Shown: piece after piece, positions 56,683 through 64,000 of the stretch
How the letters are laid out: every line of letters starts with the position of its first letter
Numbering within the stretch: the stretch's first letter is position 1
Source: Rhodanobacteraceae bacterium
GTDB taxonomy: Bacteria; Pseudomonadota; Gammaproteobacteria; Xanthomonadales; Rhodanobacteraceae
Assembly (NCBI GenBank): GCA_004299555.1
Contig: SCQU01000029.1
Coordinates: 186,001-250,000 of the forward strand
Direction: 5' to 3'
DNA length: 64,000 nt
The notes under the pieces: generated by a model
The model's database searches: none
Told to the model about the DNA's origin: nothing
What the model saw: the letters and a program-made list of their open reading frames with translations, nothing else
Program-made: the position numbers and the translations under genes

Positions 56683-57927
56683 ATGTCCACAGCGATTGTT
56701 CATCCGAGCTTTCATCTTGCCGATGTGCGGTACGCGATCCGCGGCGCGCTGGCGCGGCGCGCGCGCGAGCTCGATGCTGCGGGGCAGACGGTGGTCAAGC
56801 TCAACACCGGCAACCCCGGCCGGTTTGGTTTTCGTGCGCCTGCGCACCTGACGGCGGCGATCACCGCGCACCTGGCCGACAGCGACGCGTACGTCCACGA
56901 GCAGGGCCTGGAGTCCGCGCGTGCGGCGATCCTCGCGCAGCAGCGGGCGCGCGGCGCGGACGTTGCCGGGGTCGAGCGGATCTTCATTGGCAACGGCGCC
57001 AGCGAGCTGATCGACATGGGCCTGCGGGCGCTCTTGAATGCGGGCGACGAGGTGCTGTTGCCGTCGCCCGATTACCCCTTGTGGAGCGCCGCGACCAGCC
57101 TCAATGGCGGCGTCCCGCGGTACTACACGTGTGCCGCCGCGCACGGTCATGTGCCGGACGCCGACGAGCTGGCCGCCTTGTGCGGGCCGCGCACGCGCGC
57201 GATCGTCCTCATCAACCCCAACAATCCGACCGGTGCGTGCTATCCGCGCGAGTTGCTGCAGCGCGTGGTCCAGCTTGCGCGCCAGCGCGACCTCTTGTTG
57301 TTTGCCGATGAAATCTACGATGGCGTCCGTTATGACGGCGCGCCGTTTACGCCGTTGTCCGTGCTAGCCGGCGACCTGCCGTGCGTGACCTTCGGTGGCC
57401 TGTCCAAGGTCTACCGTGCGTGCGGCTTCCGCATCGGCTGGGCGACGCTGTCGGGCAGTGGCGCGCGGGTGGCTGCCTATCGCGACGCGCTGCAGCTCCT
57501 GGCGTCGCTGCGCCTGTGTGCCAACGTGACCTCGCAATGGGCGATCGAACCGGCGCTGACCGGTCCCGACACCATCGCCCCGCTGTTGGCGCCAGGCGGG
57601 CGCCTGTACGAGTCGCGCCGGGCCGTGGTGGAGAGCGTCGCGCGCAGCAAGTTTTTGCAGTGCGTCACGCCGCAGGGTGCACTGTATGCGTTTCCGGCGG
57701 TGCGCGCCGACGTGCTGCCGGACTTTGACGACAACGCGTTCGCGATGCGCCTGCTGGAAGAGGAACACGCGCTGGTGGTACCGGGATCGGGCTTCAATGT
57801 GCCCGCGAGCCGGCACTTCCGGGTGACCTTGTTGCCGGAAGCTCCGCAAATCGCCGATGTGTTTCAGCGCATCGAGCGGGTGCTCGGTCGGATGGCCAAC
57901 GGCGCCCAATCCGCGCGGGTTGCCTGA
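56683..57927 (+). CDS. alaA: class I aminotransferase, AlaA-like
   Basis: The protein is 414 residues from ATG 56683 with AAGGAG 11 bases upstream. It follows E. coli AlaA closely in the N-terminal region (VRYAIRGALARRARELDAAG, LNTGNPGRFGF), DYPLWSAATSLNGG and LINPNNPTGA. FADEIYDGVRYD and the PLP Lys242 in GGLSKVYRACGFRIGW complete the site, and the C-terminal FRVTLLPE is present. Expected reaction: pyruvate/glutamate transamination to alanine. The SGNH gene begins four bases after its stop. Confidence 0.88.
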   Translation: MSTAIVHPSFHLADVRYAIRGALARRARELDAAGQTVVKLNTGNPGRFGFRAPAHLTAAITAHLADSDAYVHEQGLESARAAILAQQRARGADVAGVERIFIGNGASELIDMGLRALLNAGDEVLLPSPDYPLWSAATSLNGGVPRYYTCAAAHGHVPDADELAALCGPRTRAIVLINPNNPTGACYPRELLQRVVQLARQRDLLLFADEIYDGVRYDGAPFTPLSVLAGDLPCVTFGGLSKVYRACGFRIGWATLSGSGARVAAYRDALQLLASLRLCANVTSQWAIEPALTGPDTIAPLLAPGGRLYESRRAVVESVARSKFLQCVTPQGALYAFPAVRADVLPDFDDNAFAMRLLEEEHALVVPGSGFNVPASRHFRVTLLPEAPQIADVFQRIERVLGRMANGAQSARVA

Positions 57928-57930
57928 CGC

Positions 57931-58542
57931 GTGGGACGCGCGTTCCTCACGCTGGGTGATTCCTACACGGTGGGTGAAGGCGTTGCGCCGGACGCGCGCT
58001 GGCCGGTGCAATTGGCCGTGCGCTTGCGCGCCACCGGCGTGGCCATTGACGGCCCGCAGGTCGTCGCCGCGACGGGTTGGACGACCGCCGAGCTGGCGGC
58101 CGCCATGGATGCGGCGGTGTTCACACCGCCGTATGCGCTGGTGACGCTGCTGATTGGCGTCAACAACCAGTACCGCGGATTGCCGGTGGATGATTACCGC
58201 GCGGAATTTCGCGCGCTGCTGCGGCGTGCAATCGGCCTGGCCGATGGCCGGACGGCGCGGGTCCTCGTGGTGTCGATCCCGGACTGGAGCGTGACGCCAT
58301 TTGCGGCGCGCAACGGGTGCGACCCTGCGGCGACCGCGCGCGCGATCGCCGCGCTCAACGCGATTGCCCGCGCCGAGACCGCCGCGGCTCGCGCCCACTG
58401 GGTGGACGTCACCACGATTTCACGCGCCGCCGGCGCGCGTGACGCGGTGACGGTTGACGGCTTGCACCCGTCGGCCGCGCAGTACGCACGCTGGGTGGAT
58501 GCGATCCTGCCCGCCGCGCGCGCGGCGCTGGCGGCCTTCTGA
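57931..58542 (+). CDS. SGNH/GDSL hydrolase
   Basis: The protein is 203 residues from GTG 57931. Block I is LTLGDSYTVGEG with the nucleophile Ser, block III GVNNQYRG supplies Asn, and block V DGLHPS supplies Asp and His. No signal peptide is evident, so it is likely cytosolic. It is an esterase, lipase or deacylase of unknown substrate, coupled to the aminotransferase gene. Confidence 0.88.
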   Translation: MGRAFLTLGDSYTVGEGVAPDARWPVQLAVRLRATGVAIDGPQVVAATGWTTAELAAAMDAAVFTPPYALVTLLIGVNNQYRGLPVDDYRAEFRALLRRAIGLADGRTARVLVVSIPDWSVTPFAARNGCDPAATARAIAALNAIARAETAAARAHWVDVTTISRAAGARDAVTVDGLHPSAAQYARWVDAILPAARAALAAF

Positions 58543-58859
58543 TTTTGCGTGTCATCCTGGAATCACGAAGCGATATCCGGGATCGGTTTGCATCGTGGAC
58601 GAGGTGGCGACCGGAAGTCACCGGCGACCGGTTGACCTGCTGCACCATCCATGGCACACGCCTTCCGGGCCGCCTGCGGCGTTCGCGTTGGCAGTCCTGC
58701 CAACGCAGTCAGGCTCCGCCGCCATGGAGCCGCCTGGCCCCGGAATGGCGCGCAAAATCAGCGGGCCGCGGCGCGCAATCCGGGGACCCTTCCATCAATC
58801 CCCGGTGCGCGTGCAGCTAACATGCGCGCACGCTTGCCGGGACCCGCAAGGCCATTCGC
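58543..58859. other. non-coding region upstream of lspA
   Basis: There are 317 bases without a supported gene. Two clear stem-loops are present: GCGTTGGCA (58685-58693) with TGCCAACGC (58698-58706), a 9-bp stem, and GGCTCC with GGAGCC around 58712-58731. A degenerate copy of the TCATCCCGG/CCGGGATC repeat is at 58552-58584. No T-tract follows the hairpins. It holds the leader and presumably the promoter of lspA. Confidence 0.6.
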
Positions 58860-59366
58860 TTGAGCAAACTTCCCAAACCCAACGCACTGGTCTGGCTGCT
58901 GCTGTCCGTAGCCGTGATCGGCCTCGATCAGCTCACCAAGGCCATCGTGCGCGCAACGCTGGTGCCCTACATGCCACAGGCGGTGATTCCGCACCTCCTC
59001 AACTGGACGCTGGCGTTCAACCGCGGCGCGGCCTTCAGTTTTCTCGCTGGATCGTCAGGCTGGCAAACCTGGCTGTTTGGCAGTCTCGCACTGGTGATCA
59101 GCGCGGGCCTGGTGGTTTGGCTGGCGCGCACCCCCCGCCGTGACTGGCGTACCGCCTTGCCGGTGGCGTTCATCATCGGTGGCGCGCTCGGCAACCTGAT
59201 CGACCGCCTGGTGCACGGGCAGGTGACCGATTTCATCCAGGTCTACTGGCACACGTGGTCGTTTGCGGCCTTCAATCTGGCCGATTCCGCGATCACGGTC
59301 GGGGCCGTGCTATTGATCGCATTCGGCCTCTTCGGTGGACACGATCATCCGGCGCCGCGACAATAG
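58860..59366 (+). CDS. lspA: lipoprotein signal peptidase
   Basis: The protein is 168 residues from TTG 58860 (MSKLPKPNALVWLLL), with four membrane helices. GLDQLTKAIV is near the start, and FNRGAAFSFL and IIGGALGNLIDRL carry the first catalytic Asp. FNLADSAITVGAVLL carries the second catalytic Asp. Signal peptidase II cleaves prolipoproteins in the inner membrane. The usual upstream neighbour ileS is 7 kb away, and no ispH or fkpB follows here; sucC does. Confidence 0.94.
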   Translation: MSKLPKPNALVWLLLSVAVIGLDQLTKAIVRATLVPYMPQAVIPHLLNWTLAFNRGAAFSFLAGSSGWQTWLFGSLALVISAGLVVWLARTPRRDWRTALPVAFIIGGALGNLIDRLVHGQVTDFIQVYWHTWSFAAFNLADSAITVGAVLLIAFGLFGGHDHPAPRQ

Positions 59367-59503
59367 GCGGTTGTCGTGTTCCGGGAACCGCCGGACGGCG
59401 AGCCGACTCCGGCGCGCGGGCGGTTTTCTGATCAACCCCGCCACGGGCACGCGACGATGGTTTGCGCCATCGCCGGCATCCTCCTGAATCACGAGGCTTT
59501 TGC

Positions 59504-60670
59504 ATGAATTTCCACGAATATCAGGCCAAACGATTGTTTGCCGAGTTCGGCATTGCCGTGCCGGCGGGCAAGGTGGCGAAAACCCCCGCCGAGGCGGTGG
59601 AAGCCGCGCGTGCACTGGGCGGTACGCAATGGATGGTGAAGGCGCAGGTGCATGCAGGCGGCCGCGGCAAGGCGGGCGGCGTGAAGTTCTGCAAGTCGCT
59701 GGATGAAGTGAAAACCGCCGCATCCGGGATGCTCGGCAAAACCCTGACGACCTACCAGTCGGGCGGCCGCGCGCTGCCGGTCAACCTGGTACTGGTCACC
59801 GAGGCGACCGACATCGCCAAGGAACTCTACCTGTCGATCCTGGTCGATCGCAGCGAAAAGGCCGTCACCTTCATCGCGTCGGGCCGGGGTGGCGTCGAGA
59901 TCGAGCAGGTCGCGCGCGAGACGCCCGATGAAATCCACACCGTGACGGTGAACCTGACCGAAGGCCTGCAGGCGTACCAGTGCCGCGGGCTTGGCTTTGC
60001 GCTGGGCCTGACCGGCAAGCAGGCCAACCAGCTGGCCAGGATCATGCTTGGGATGTACAAGCTCTTCAACGCCAAGGACCTGTCGCTGATCGAGCTGAAT
60101 CCGCTTGCGATCGTGGCATCGGGTGACCTGATGGCGCTGGACGGCAAGGTCCATTCCGACGACAACGCCGAGTTCCGGCACCCGGAGCTCGCGGCGATGC
60201 GCGACGTGTCACAGGAAGACAAGGCCGAAGCCGCCGCTGCCGCCGAGCACCTCAACTACGTCACCATGGACGGCAACATCGGCTGCATGGTCAATGGCGC
60301 CGGCCTCGCGATGGCGACGATGGACGTGATCAAGCTGGCCGGCGGCGAGCCCGCCAACTTTCTGGATGTCGGCGGCGGCGCGACGACCGCGCGCGTGACC
60401 TCGGCGTTCAAGCTGATCCTGTCCTCGCCCAAGGTCAATTGCATCCTCGTCAACATTTTCGGCGGCATCGTCCGCTGCGACCTGATCGCCGAGGGCATCA
60501 TCGGCGCGGTCAAGGAAGTCGGCCTGAAGATTCCGGTGGTGGTGCGCCTGCAGGGCACCAACGTGGACAAGGGCCGTGAGCTGCTCGCCAAGTCGGGCCT
60601 CGCGATCACGCCCGCGAGCGATTTGAACGATGCCGCGCAGAAGGCCGTGGCGGCCGCGCAGGCCGCCTGA
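59504..60670 (+). CDS. sucC: succinyl-CoA synthetase β subunit
   Basis: The 388-residue ATP-grasp subunit has [20 protein letters not shown] at its N-terminus. The nucleotide-binding region is [36 protein letters not shown] and [13 protein letters not shown] are landmarks of the rest, and the GGGATTARV loop is present. GAGG about nine bases before ATG 59504 is the ribosome site. Length equals the E. coli subunit. The α-subunit gene starts 173 bases later, an unusually long gap. Confidence 0.96.
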   Translation: MNFHEYQAKRLFAEFGIAVPAGKVAKTPAEAVEAARALGGTQWMVKAQVHAGGRGKAGGVKFCKSLDEVKTAASGMLGKTLTTYQSGGRALPVNLVLVTEATDIAKELYLSILVDRSEKAVTFIASGRGGVEIEQVARETPDEIHTVTVNLTEGLQAYQCRGLGFALGLTGKQANQLARIMLGMYKLFNAKDLSLIELNPLAIVASGDLMALDGKVHSDDNAEFRHPELAAMRDVSQEDKAEAAAAAEHLNYVTMDGNIGCMVNGAGLAMATMDVIKLAGGEPANFLDVGGGATTARVTSAFKLILSSPKVNCILVNIFGGIVRCDLIAEGIIGAVKEVGLKIPVVVRLQGTNVDKGRELLAKSGLAITPASDLNDAAQKAVAAAQAA

Positions 60671-60702
60671 TGCCGGCGCCGTTCGTGAGCACCGGCTGTT
60701 CA

Positions 60703-60740
60703 AGCCCCCTTGAGTCAAGGGGGCGGTATTGCCGCGCAGC
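60703..60740. repeat. CCCCCTTGA hairpin between sucC and sucD
   Basis: CCCCCTTGA-GT-CAAGGGGG forms a near-perfect stem (60704-60723). It is followed by CCGCGCAGCGG, a second small inverted repeat. They fill much of the 173-bp sucC-sucD gap. The hairpin resembles those near 54.0 and 26.1 kb. Confidence 0.6.
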
Positions 60741-60843
60741 GGCGATACGGGGTTGTGGAGGCGTAGCGTCCAGCGCGTTGCCTGGCAGCGCGCTGCGGTA
60801 GCCGAAGCGATCAGTCCCTACGATTATCAAGGACCCCATCGAA

Positions 60844-61719
60844 ATGTCCGTATTGGTCAACAAGAATACCAAGGTCATCTGCCAGGGCTTTACCGGCCAG
60901 CAGGGTACTTTCCATTCACAGCAGGCGCTCGATTACGGCACCAAGCTCGTCGGCGGCGTCACCCCGGGCAAGGGCGGCAGCGAGCACATCGGCCTGCCCG
61001 TCTTCAATACCGTGCGCGAAGCCGTGGACGAGACCGGCGCCGACGCCTCGGTCATCTTCGTGCCACCGCCGTTCGCGGCCGATGCGATCCTCGAAGCCGC
61101 CGATGCCGGCGTCCGCGTGATCGTCGCGATCACCGAGGGCATTCCGGTGCTCGACATGCTGCGGGTCAAGAACGTTTTGCGGCAGTACCCCGGGTCCACC
61201 CTGATCGGCCCCAACTGCCCCGGCATCATCACCCCCGGCGAGTGCAAGATCGGCATCATGCCGGGCCACATCCACCAGCCGGGCAAGGTCGCGATCGTGT
61301 CGCGCTCGGGCACGCTGACCTACGAGGCCGTGTTCCAGACGACCAGCGTCGGGCTTGGCCAGTCGACCGTCATCGGTATTGGCGGCGATCCGATCAACGG
61401 CATGAGCTTCATCGACTGCCTGAAACTGTTCCAGGACGATGCGCAGACCGAAGGCATCATCATGGTCGGCGAGATTGGCGGCAGCGCCGAAGAGGAGGCC
61501 GCCGAGTTCATTGCCGACCACGTCACCAAGCCGGTCGTCGCGTTCATCGCGGGGGCGACGGCCCCTCCGGGCAAGCGCATGGGCCACGCCGGCGCCATCA
61601 TTTCGGGCGGCAAGGGCACCGCGGCCGGCAAGTTTGCGGCCCTGGAAAAGGCCGGCGTCACCACGGTACGCTCGCCGGCCGACCTGGGTGCCGCGCTCGC
61701 CAAGCGCATGCACCACTGA
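60844..61719 (+). CDS. sucD: succinyl-CoA synthetase α subunit
   Basis: The 291-residue subunit has CoA-binding [15 protein letters not shown] and [11 protein letters not shown]. The phosphohistidine is His248 in [14 protein letters not shown], with the GGGKGTA-like loop after it. [17 protein letters not shown] and [18 protein letters not shown] are standard. ATG 60844 was chosen as the first Met of the homologous region. It follows the hairpin-containing spacer after sucC and ends in a good terminator. Confidence 0.96.
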   Translation: MSVLVNKNTKVICQGFTGQQGTFHSQQALDYGTKLVGGVTPGKGGSEHIGLPVFNTVREAVDETGADASVIFVPPPFAADAILEAADAGVRVIVAITEGIPVLDMLRVKNVLRQYPGSTLIGPNCPGIITPGECKIGIMPGHIHQPGKVAIVSRSGTLTYEAVFQTTSVGLGQSTVIGIGGDPINGMSFIDCLKLFQDDAQTEGIIMVGEIGGSAEEEAAEFIADHVTKPVVAFIAGATAPPGKRMGHAGAIISGGKGTAAGKFAALEKAGVTTVRSPADLGAALAKRMHH

Positions 61720-61747
61720 GCACACCGTCCGCGAAGTAAAATGACCA

Positions 61748-61771
61748 GGCCGCGACCCGTCGCGGCCTTTG
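61748..61771 (+). terminator. intrinsic terminator after sucD
   Basis: GGCCGCG (61748-61754) and CGCGGCC (61761-61767) form a 7-bp GC stem with a 6-base loop, then TTTGT. It lies 28 bases past the sucD stop and 20 bases before nadE. The U-run is short. Confidence 0.6.
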
Positions 61772-61787
61772 TCTATCGGAGTCATTC

Positions 61788-63407
61788 ATGGCTGCGCTGC
61801 GCCTTGCCCTTGCCCAGGTTGATTTTCCGGTCGGCGCGGTGGTAGCCAACGGCAAGCGCGTGGGCGCGCTGCTGGGTGAGGCCAAGGCCGGTGGCGCCGA
61901 CCTGCTGGTGTGCCCGGAACTTGCCCTGAGTGGCTATCCGCCCGAAGACCTGTTGCTGCGGCCGAGCTTTCTCGCCGCGTGCCAGCGGGAGCTCGATGAC
62001 TTGGCTGGCGCGGCGGACGGCATTGCGGCGCTGGTCGGCTTCCCCCACAGCGAGGGGGTGGTCTACAACGCCGCGGCCTTGTTGCGCGATGGCGGGGTTG
62101 CGCAGATCGCGCACAAGCACGCACTGCCCAACTACGGGGTGTTCGATGACAAGCGCTATTTCGAACCGGGGCATGCCACCGCGGTCACCACGCTTCGCGG
62201 TGTGCGCATCGGGCTCTTGATCTGCGAGGACGCATGGCAACCCGAATCGGCCGCCGCCGCCGCGCGTGCGGGCGCCGAGTTGCTGATCGTGATCAACGCG
62301 TCACCGTTCGACATGGCCAAGCAGGCCCAGCGCGAGCAGGTGCTGACCGCGCGTGCGCGGGAAACCGGGTGTGCGATCGCCTACCTCAACATGGTCGGTG
62401 GCCAGGACGAAGTGGTGTACGACGGCGCCTCGTTTCTGGTGAACGGTGATGGCATGGTCGCGGCCCGCGCGCCGGCGTTTGTCGATGCGCTGCTGTGGGC
62501 GGAGTTTGACGGTGCGTCACGGCGGTGGGCGGCCCGCGACTGGCGAACCGCGGACAGCACCGAACCGGTGGCGACGCTGTACGCGGCGCTGGTGCGCGGT
62601 GTACGCGATTACGTCGGGAAGAACGGGTTCGAGCGCGCGTTGCTGGGCCTCTCGGGCGGCATCGATTCTGCGCTGACCCTGGCGCTCGCGGTCGATGCGC
62701 TGGGCGCCGGCAACGTCGCCGCGGTCATGCTGCCGTCGCGCTATACGTCTGGGTTGTCGCTGCGCGAGGCGCATGCACAAGCGCATACGCTGGGCGTCGA
62801 GTGTTGCGACGTGCCGATCGGTGCCGTCGTTGAAGCGGCGGCGGCGGCCGTGGCACCGGCCTGCGGGGAGCTGGCTGATCTTGCCGCCCAGAACGTCCAG
62901 GCGCGTGCGCGCGGCTTGCTGCTGATGGCGTTGTCCAACCAAACCGGCAAGCTGCTGCTTACCACCGGCAACAAGAGTGAGATGGCGGTTGGGTACGCCA
63001 CGCTGTACGGCGACATGTGCGGCGGCTACGCGCCGCTCAAGGACGTCTACAAGACCGAGATCTATGCGTTGGCGCGCTGGCGCAATGGCGCCGCCGGGGG
63101 CACCGATGTGATCCCGCAGGCCGTGATCGAGCGCGCGCCCTCGGCCGAGCTGCGCGCCGACCAGACCGACCAGGATTCATTGCCCGCGTATGCGGTGCTG
63201 GACGGTATCCTCAAGCGCTGCATCGAGGGCGCCCAGTCGCAGGCCGAGATCATCGCGGCCGGATTTGACGCTGGTGCCGTGCGCCGGGTCGTGCGCATGT
63301 TGTACGCATCCGAGTTCAAGCGCCGGCAGGCGGCGCCGGGGCCGCGCGTATCGAGCTGCGCCTTTGGGCGCGAACGGCGGTACCCGATCTCGAACGCCTG
63401 GCGCTGA
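61788..63407 (+). CDS. nadE: glutamine-dependent NAD+ synthetase
   Basis: The protein is 539 residues from ATG 61788. The N-terminal nitrilase domain has Glu44 (CPELALSGY), Lys110 (HKHALPNYGVFDDKRYF) and Cys146 (LICEDAW), so it can take ammonia from glutamine. The C-terminal synthetase domain has the P-loop LSGGIDSALTLALAVD and TGNKSEMAVGYATLYGDM. It makes NAD from nicotinic-acid adenine dinucleotide. Length fits the two-domain form rather than the ammonia-only enzyme. Confidence 0.95.
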   Translation: MAALRLALAQVDFPVGAVVANGKRVGALLGEAKAGGADLLVCPELALSGYPPEDLLLRPSFLAACQRELDDLAGAADGIAALVGFPHSEGVVYNAAALLRDGGVAQIAHKHALPNYGVFDDKRYFEPGHATAVTTLRGVRIGLLICEDAWQPESAAAAARAGAELLIVINASPFDMAKQAQREQVLTARARETGCAIAYLNMVGGQDEVVYDGASFLVNGDGMVAARAPAFVDALLWAEFDGASRRWAARDWRTADSTEPVATLYAALVRGVRDYVGKNGFERALLGLSGGIDSALTLALAVDALGAGNVAAVMLPSRYTSGLSLREAHAQAHTLGVECCDVPIGAVVEAAAAAVAPACGELADLAAQNVQARARGLLLMALSNQTGKLLLTTGNKSEMAVGYATLYGDMCGGYAPLKDVYKTEIYALARWRNGAAGGTDVIPQAVIERAPSAELRADQTDQDSLPAYAVLDGILKRCIEGAQSQAEIIAAGFDAGAVRRVVRMLYASEFKRRQAAPGPRVSSCAFGRERRYPISNAWR

Positions 63408-64000
63408 CAGCCGTGCCGCTTCGGCGCGAGCAGGACTCTGCTCGTGCTCGACCCCCGCACAGGCGGGGCACTGCTTTTGCTCGTCATCCCGGCGTAGGCC
63501 GGGATCCAGTCTTTGAATCATATTTGACTTCCATGTTCTTTTCCGCCCGCCAGTGGCGGGCGTGTGCCTTCTCTTTGCGTCGCCAAAGAGAGGGCACCAA
63601 GAGAAAGCACCAAGAGAAAGGCGACCCCGCGGACGCGCCTTCCGCACGTCCATGTGCTTCAGGTTCGCTCGCGGACTGCGGGGTTCGCCGACGGCACCTC
63701 CTTGTACCGACGGCGAACTGGCCCGTATCCTGCGGGCCATCCTCCGGACTTTCCCTTCGTCCGCGCGCCGCGGTCGAGGGGCCCCGTCCGCGCACTTCCT
63801 GCGCGCGTGGGCGAATGAAGCGATTGGTTGTGTCTCGCGTCGAGCGAGACCATGGATGACCGGACCCGAAGCGGAGCATTTAAGCGCCCTTGCATGATGC
63901 CGAGCAGCCCGGCGCCAAGCGGGCCGGCGCGAATGTTTGAGCATAGGGATGTGCGACCAAATCGGCAGGGACTGCCGAGTTGAACGCCGCAGGCGGTCCC
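63408..64000. repeat. non-coding region rich in inverted and direct repeats
   Basis: There is no convincing gene; frames that stay open here are Arg/Pro-rich shadows of GC-rich DNA. Elements seen are ATCCCGGC-GTAG-GCCGGGAT (63486-63505); CGCCCGCC-AGT-GGCGGGCG (63544-63562); TCTCTTTG-6-CAAAGAGA (63570-63591); two exact copies of CACCAAGAGAAAG (63595-63607, 63608-63620); and TCGGCAG-GGA-CTGCCGA (63962-63978). It looks like an intergenic repeat complex of the REP type common in Xanthomonadales. Confidence 0.7.

Noticed and set aside
63177-63944. Minus-strand open frame of 255 codons over the nadE end and the downstream gap.
   Set aside because: It overlaps the conserved end of nadE antisense, runs through several inverted repeats, and is Arg/Ala/Pro-rich without a domain.

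Overview
This is ordinary-looking, gene-dense chromosome from a GC-rich, Gram-negative gammaproteobacterium. It most likely belongs to the Lysobacterales (Xanthomonadales), perhaps close to Rhodanobacteraceae. The evidence is gene order (petC-sspA-sspB, dnaB-alr-radA, gcvR-bcp, dapA-bamC, pcnB-folK, ribF-ileS), a synthetase-only RelA with an EFDD motif, lipid A genes (lpxH, lpxO), and three TonB-dependent receptors. I see no rRNA, CRISPR array, phage, insertion sequence or replication origin. About 58 protein genes and one tRNA are supported.

Layout. 1-4.5 kb: the end of petC, sspA/sspB, two small hypothetical genes and relA. 4.6-8.2 kb: a TPR membrane protein, an atypical SDR protein and a rhamnosyltransferase-like glycosyltransferase. 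8.4-15.8 kb: an accessory-looking block with two TonB-dependent receptors flanking a TetR regulator and a cytosolic 3-hydroxybutyrate-oligomer hydrolase. 15.9-19.4 kb: a minus-strand operon (rnfB-like, metallophosphoesterase, RnfC-tail-like ferredoxin, nth, rnt) that looks like a reduced Rnf locus. 19.4-23 kb: an MFS transporter with slyD, then DoxX, an NlpC/P60 lipoprotein and an unknown protein. 23-30 kb: a DadA-like oxidase, dnaB, alr, radA, lpxH and a periplasmic cyclophilin. 30-40.6 kb: bepA, grxC, NAD-type isocitrate dehydrogenase, lpxO, a PIN-PhoH protein, bcp, gcvR, dapA, a short BamC, fdxA and a serine hydrolase. 40.8-46 kb: a thiamine-related locus (APH-family kinase, TPP riboswitch, TonB receptor, PnuT-type permease), then nat and tRNA-Glu(CUC). 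46-52 kb: pcnB, folK, ribF, ileS. 52-58.5 kb: an S9 peptidase, a hairpin repeat array, a QEGLA-motif protein, rsgA, an alaA-like aminotransferase and an SGNH hydrolase. 58.8-63.4 kb: lspA, sucC, sucD, nadE. The last 0.6 kb is non-coding and full of inverted repeats.

The loci most likely to repay follow-up are: (1) the TetR / oligo-3-hydroxybutyrate hydrolase / TonB receptor block, which could be an outer-membrane import system for PHB oligomers; (2) the TPP-riboswitch receptor/PnuT pair next to an APH-like kinase that could trap thiamine; and (3) the reduced Rnf operon keeping only soluble Fe-S modules beside nth. Starts were chosen by Shine-Dalgarno spacing and family length. Functions are homology judgements made by eye from the sequence, without database searches.
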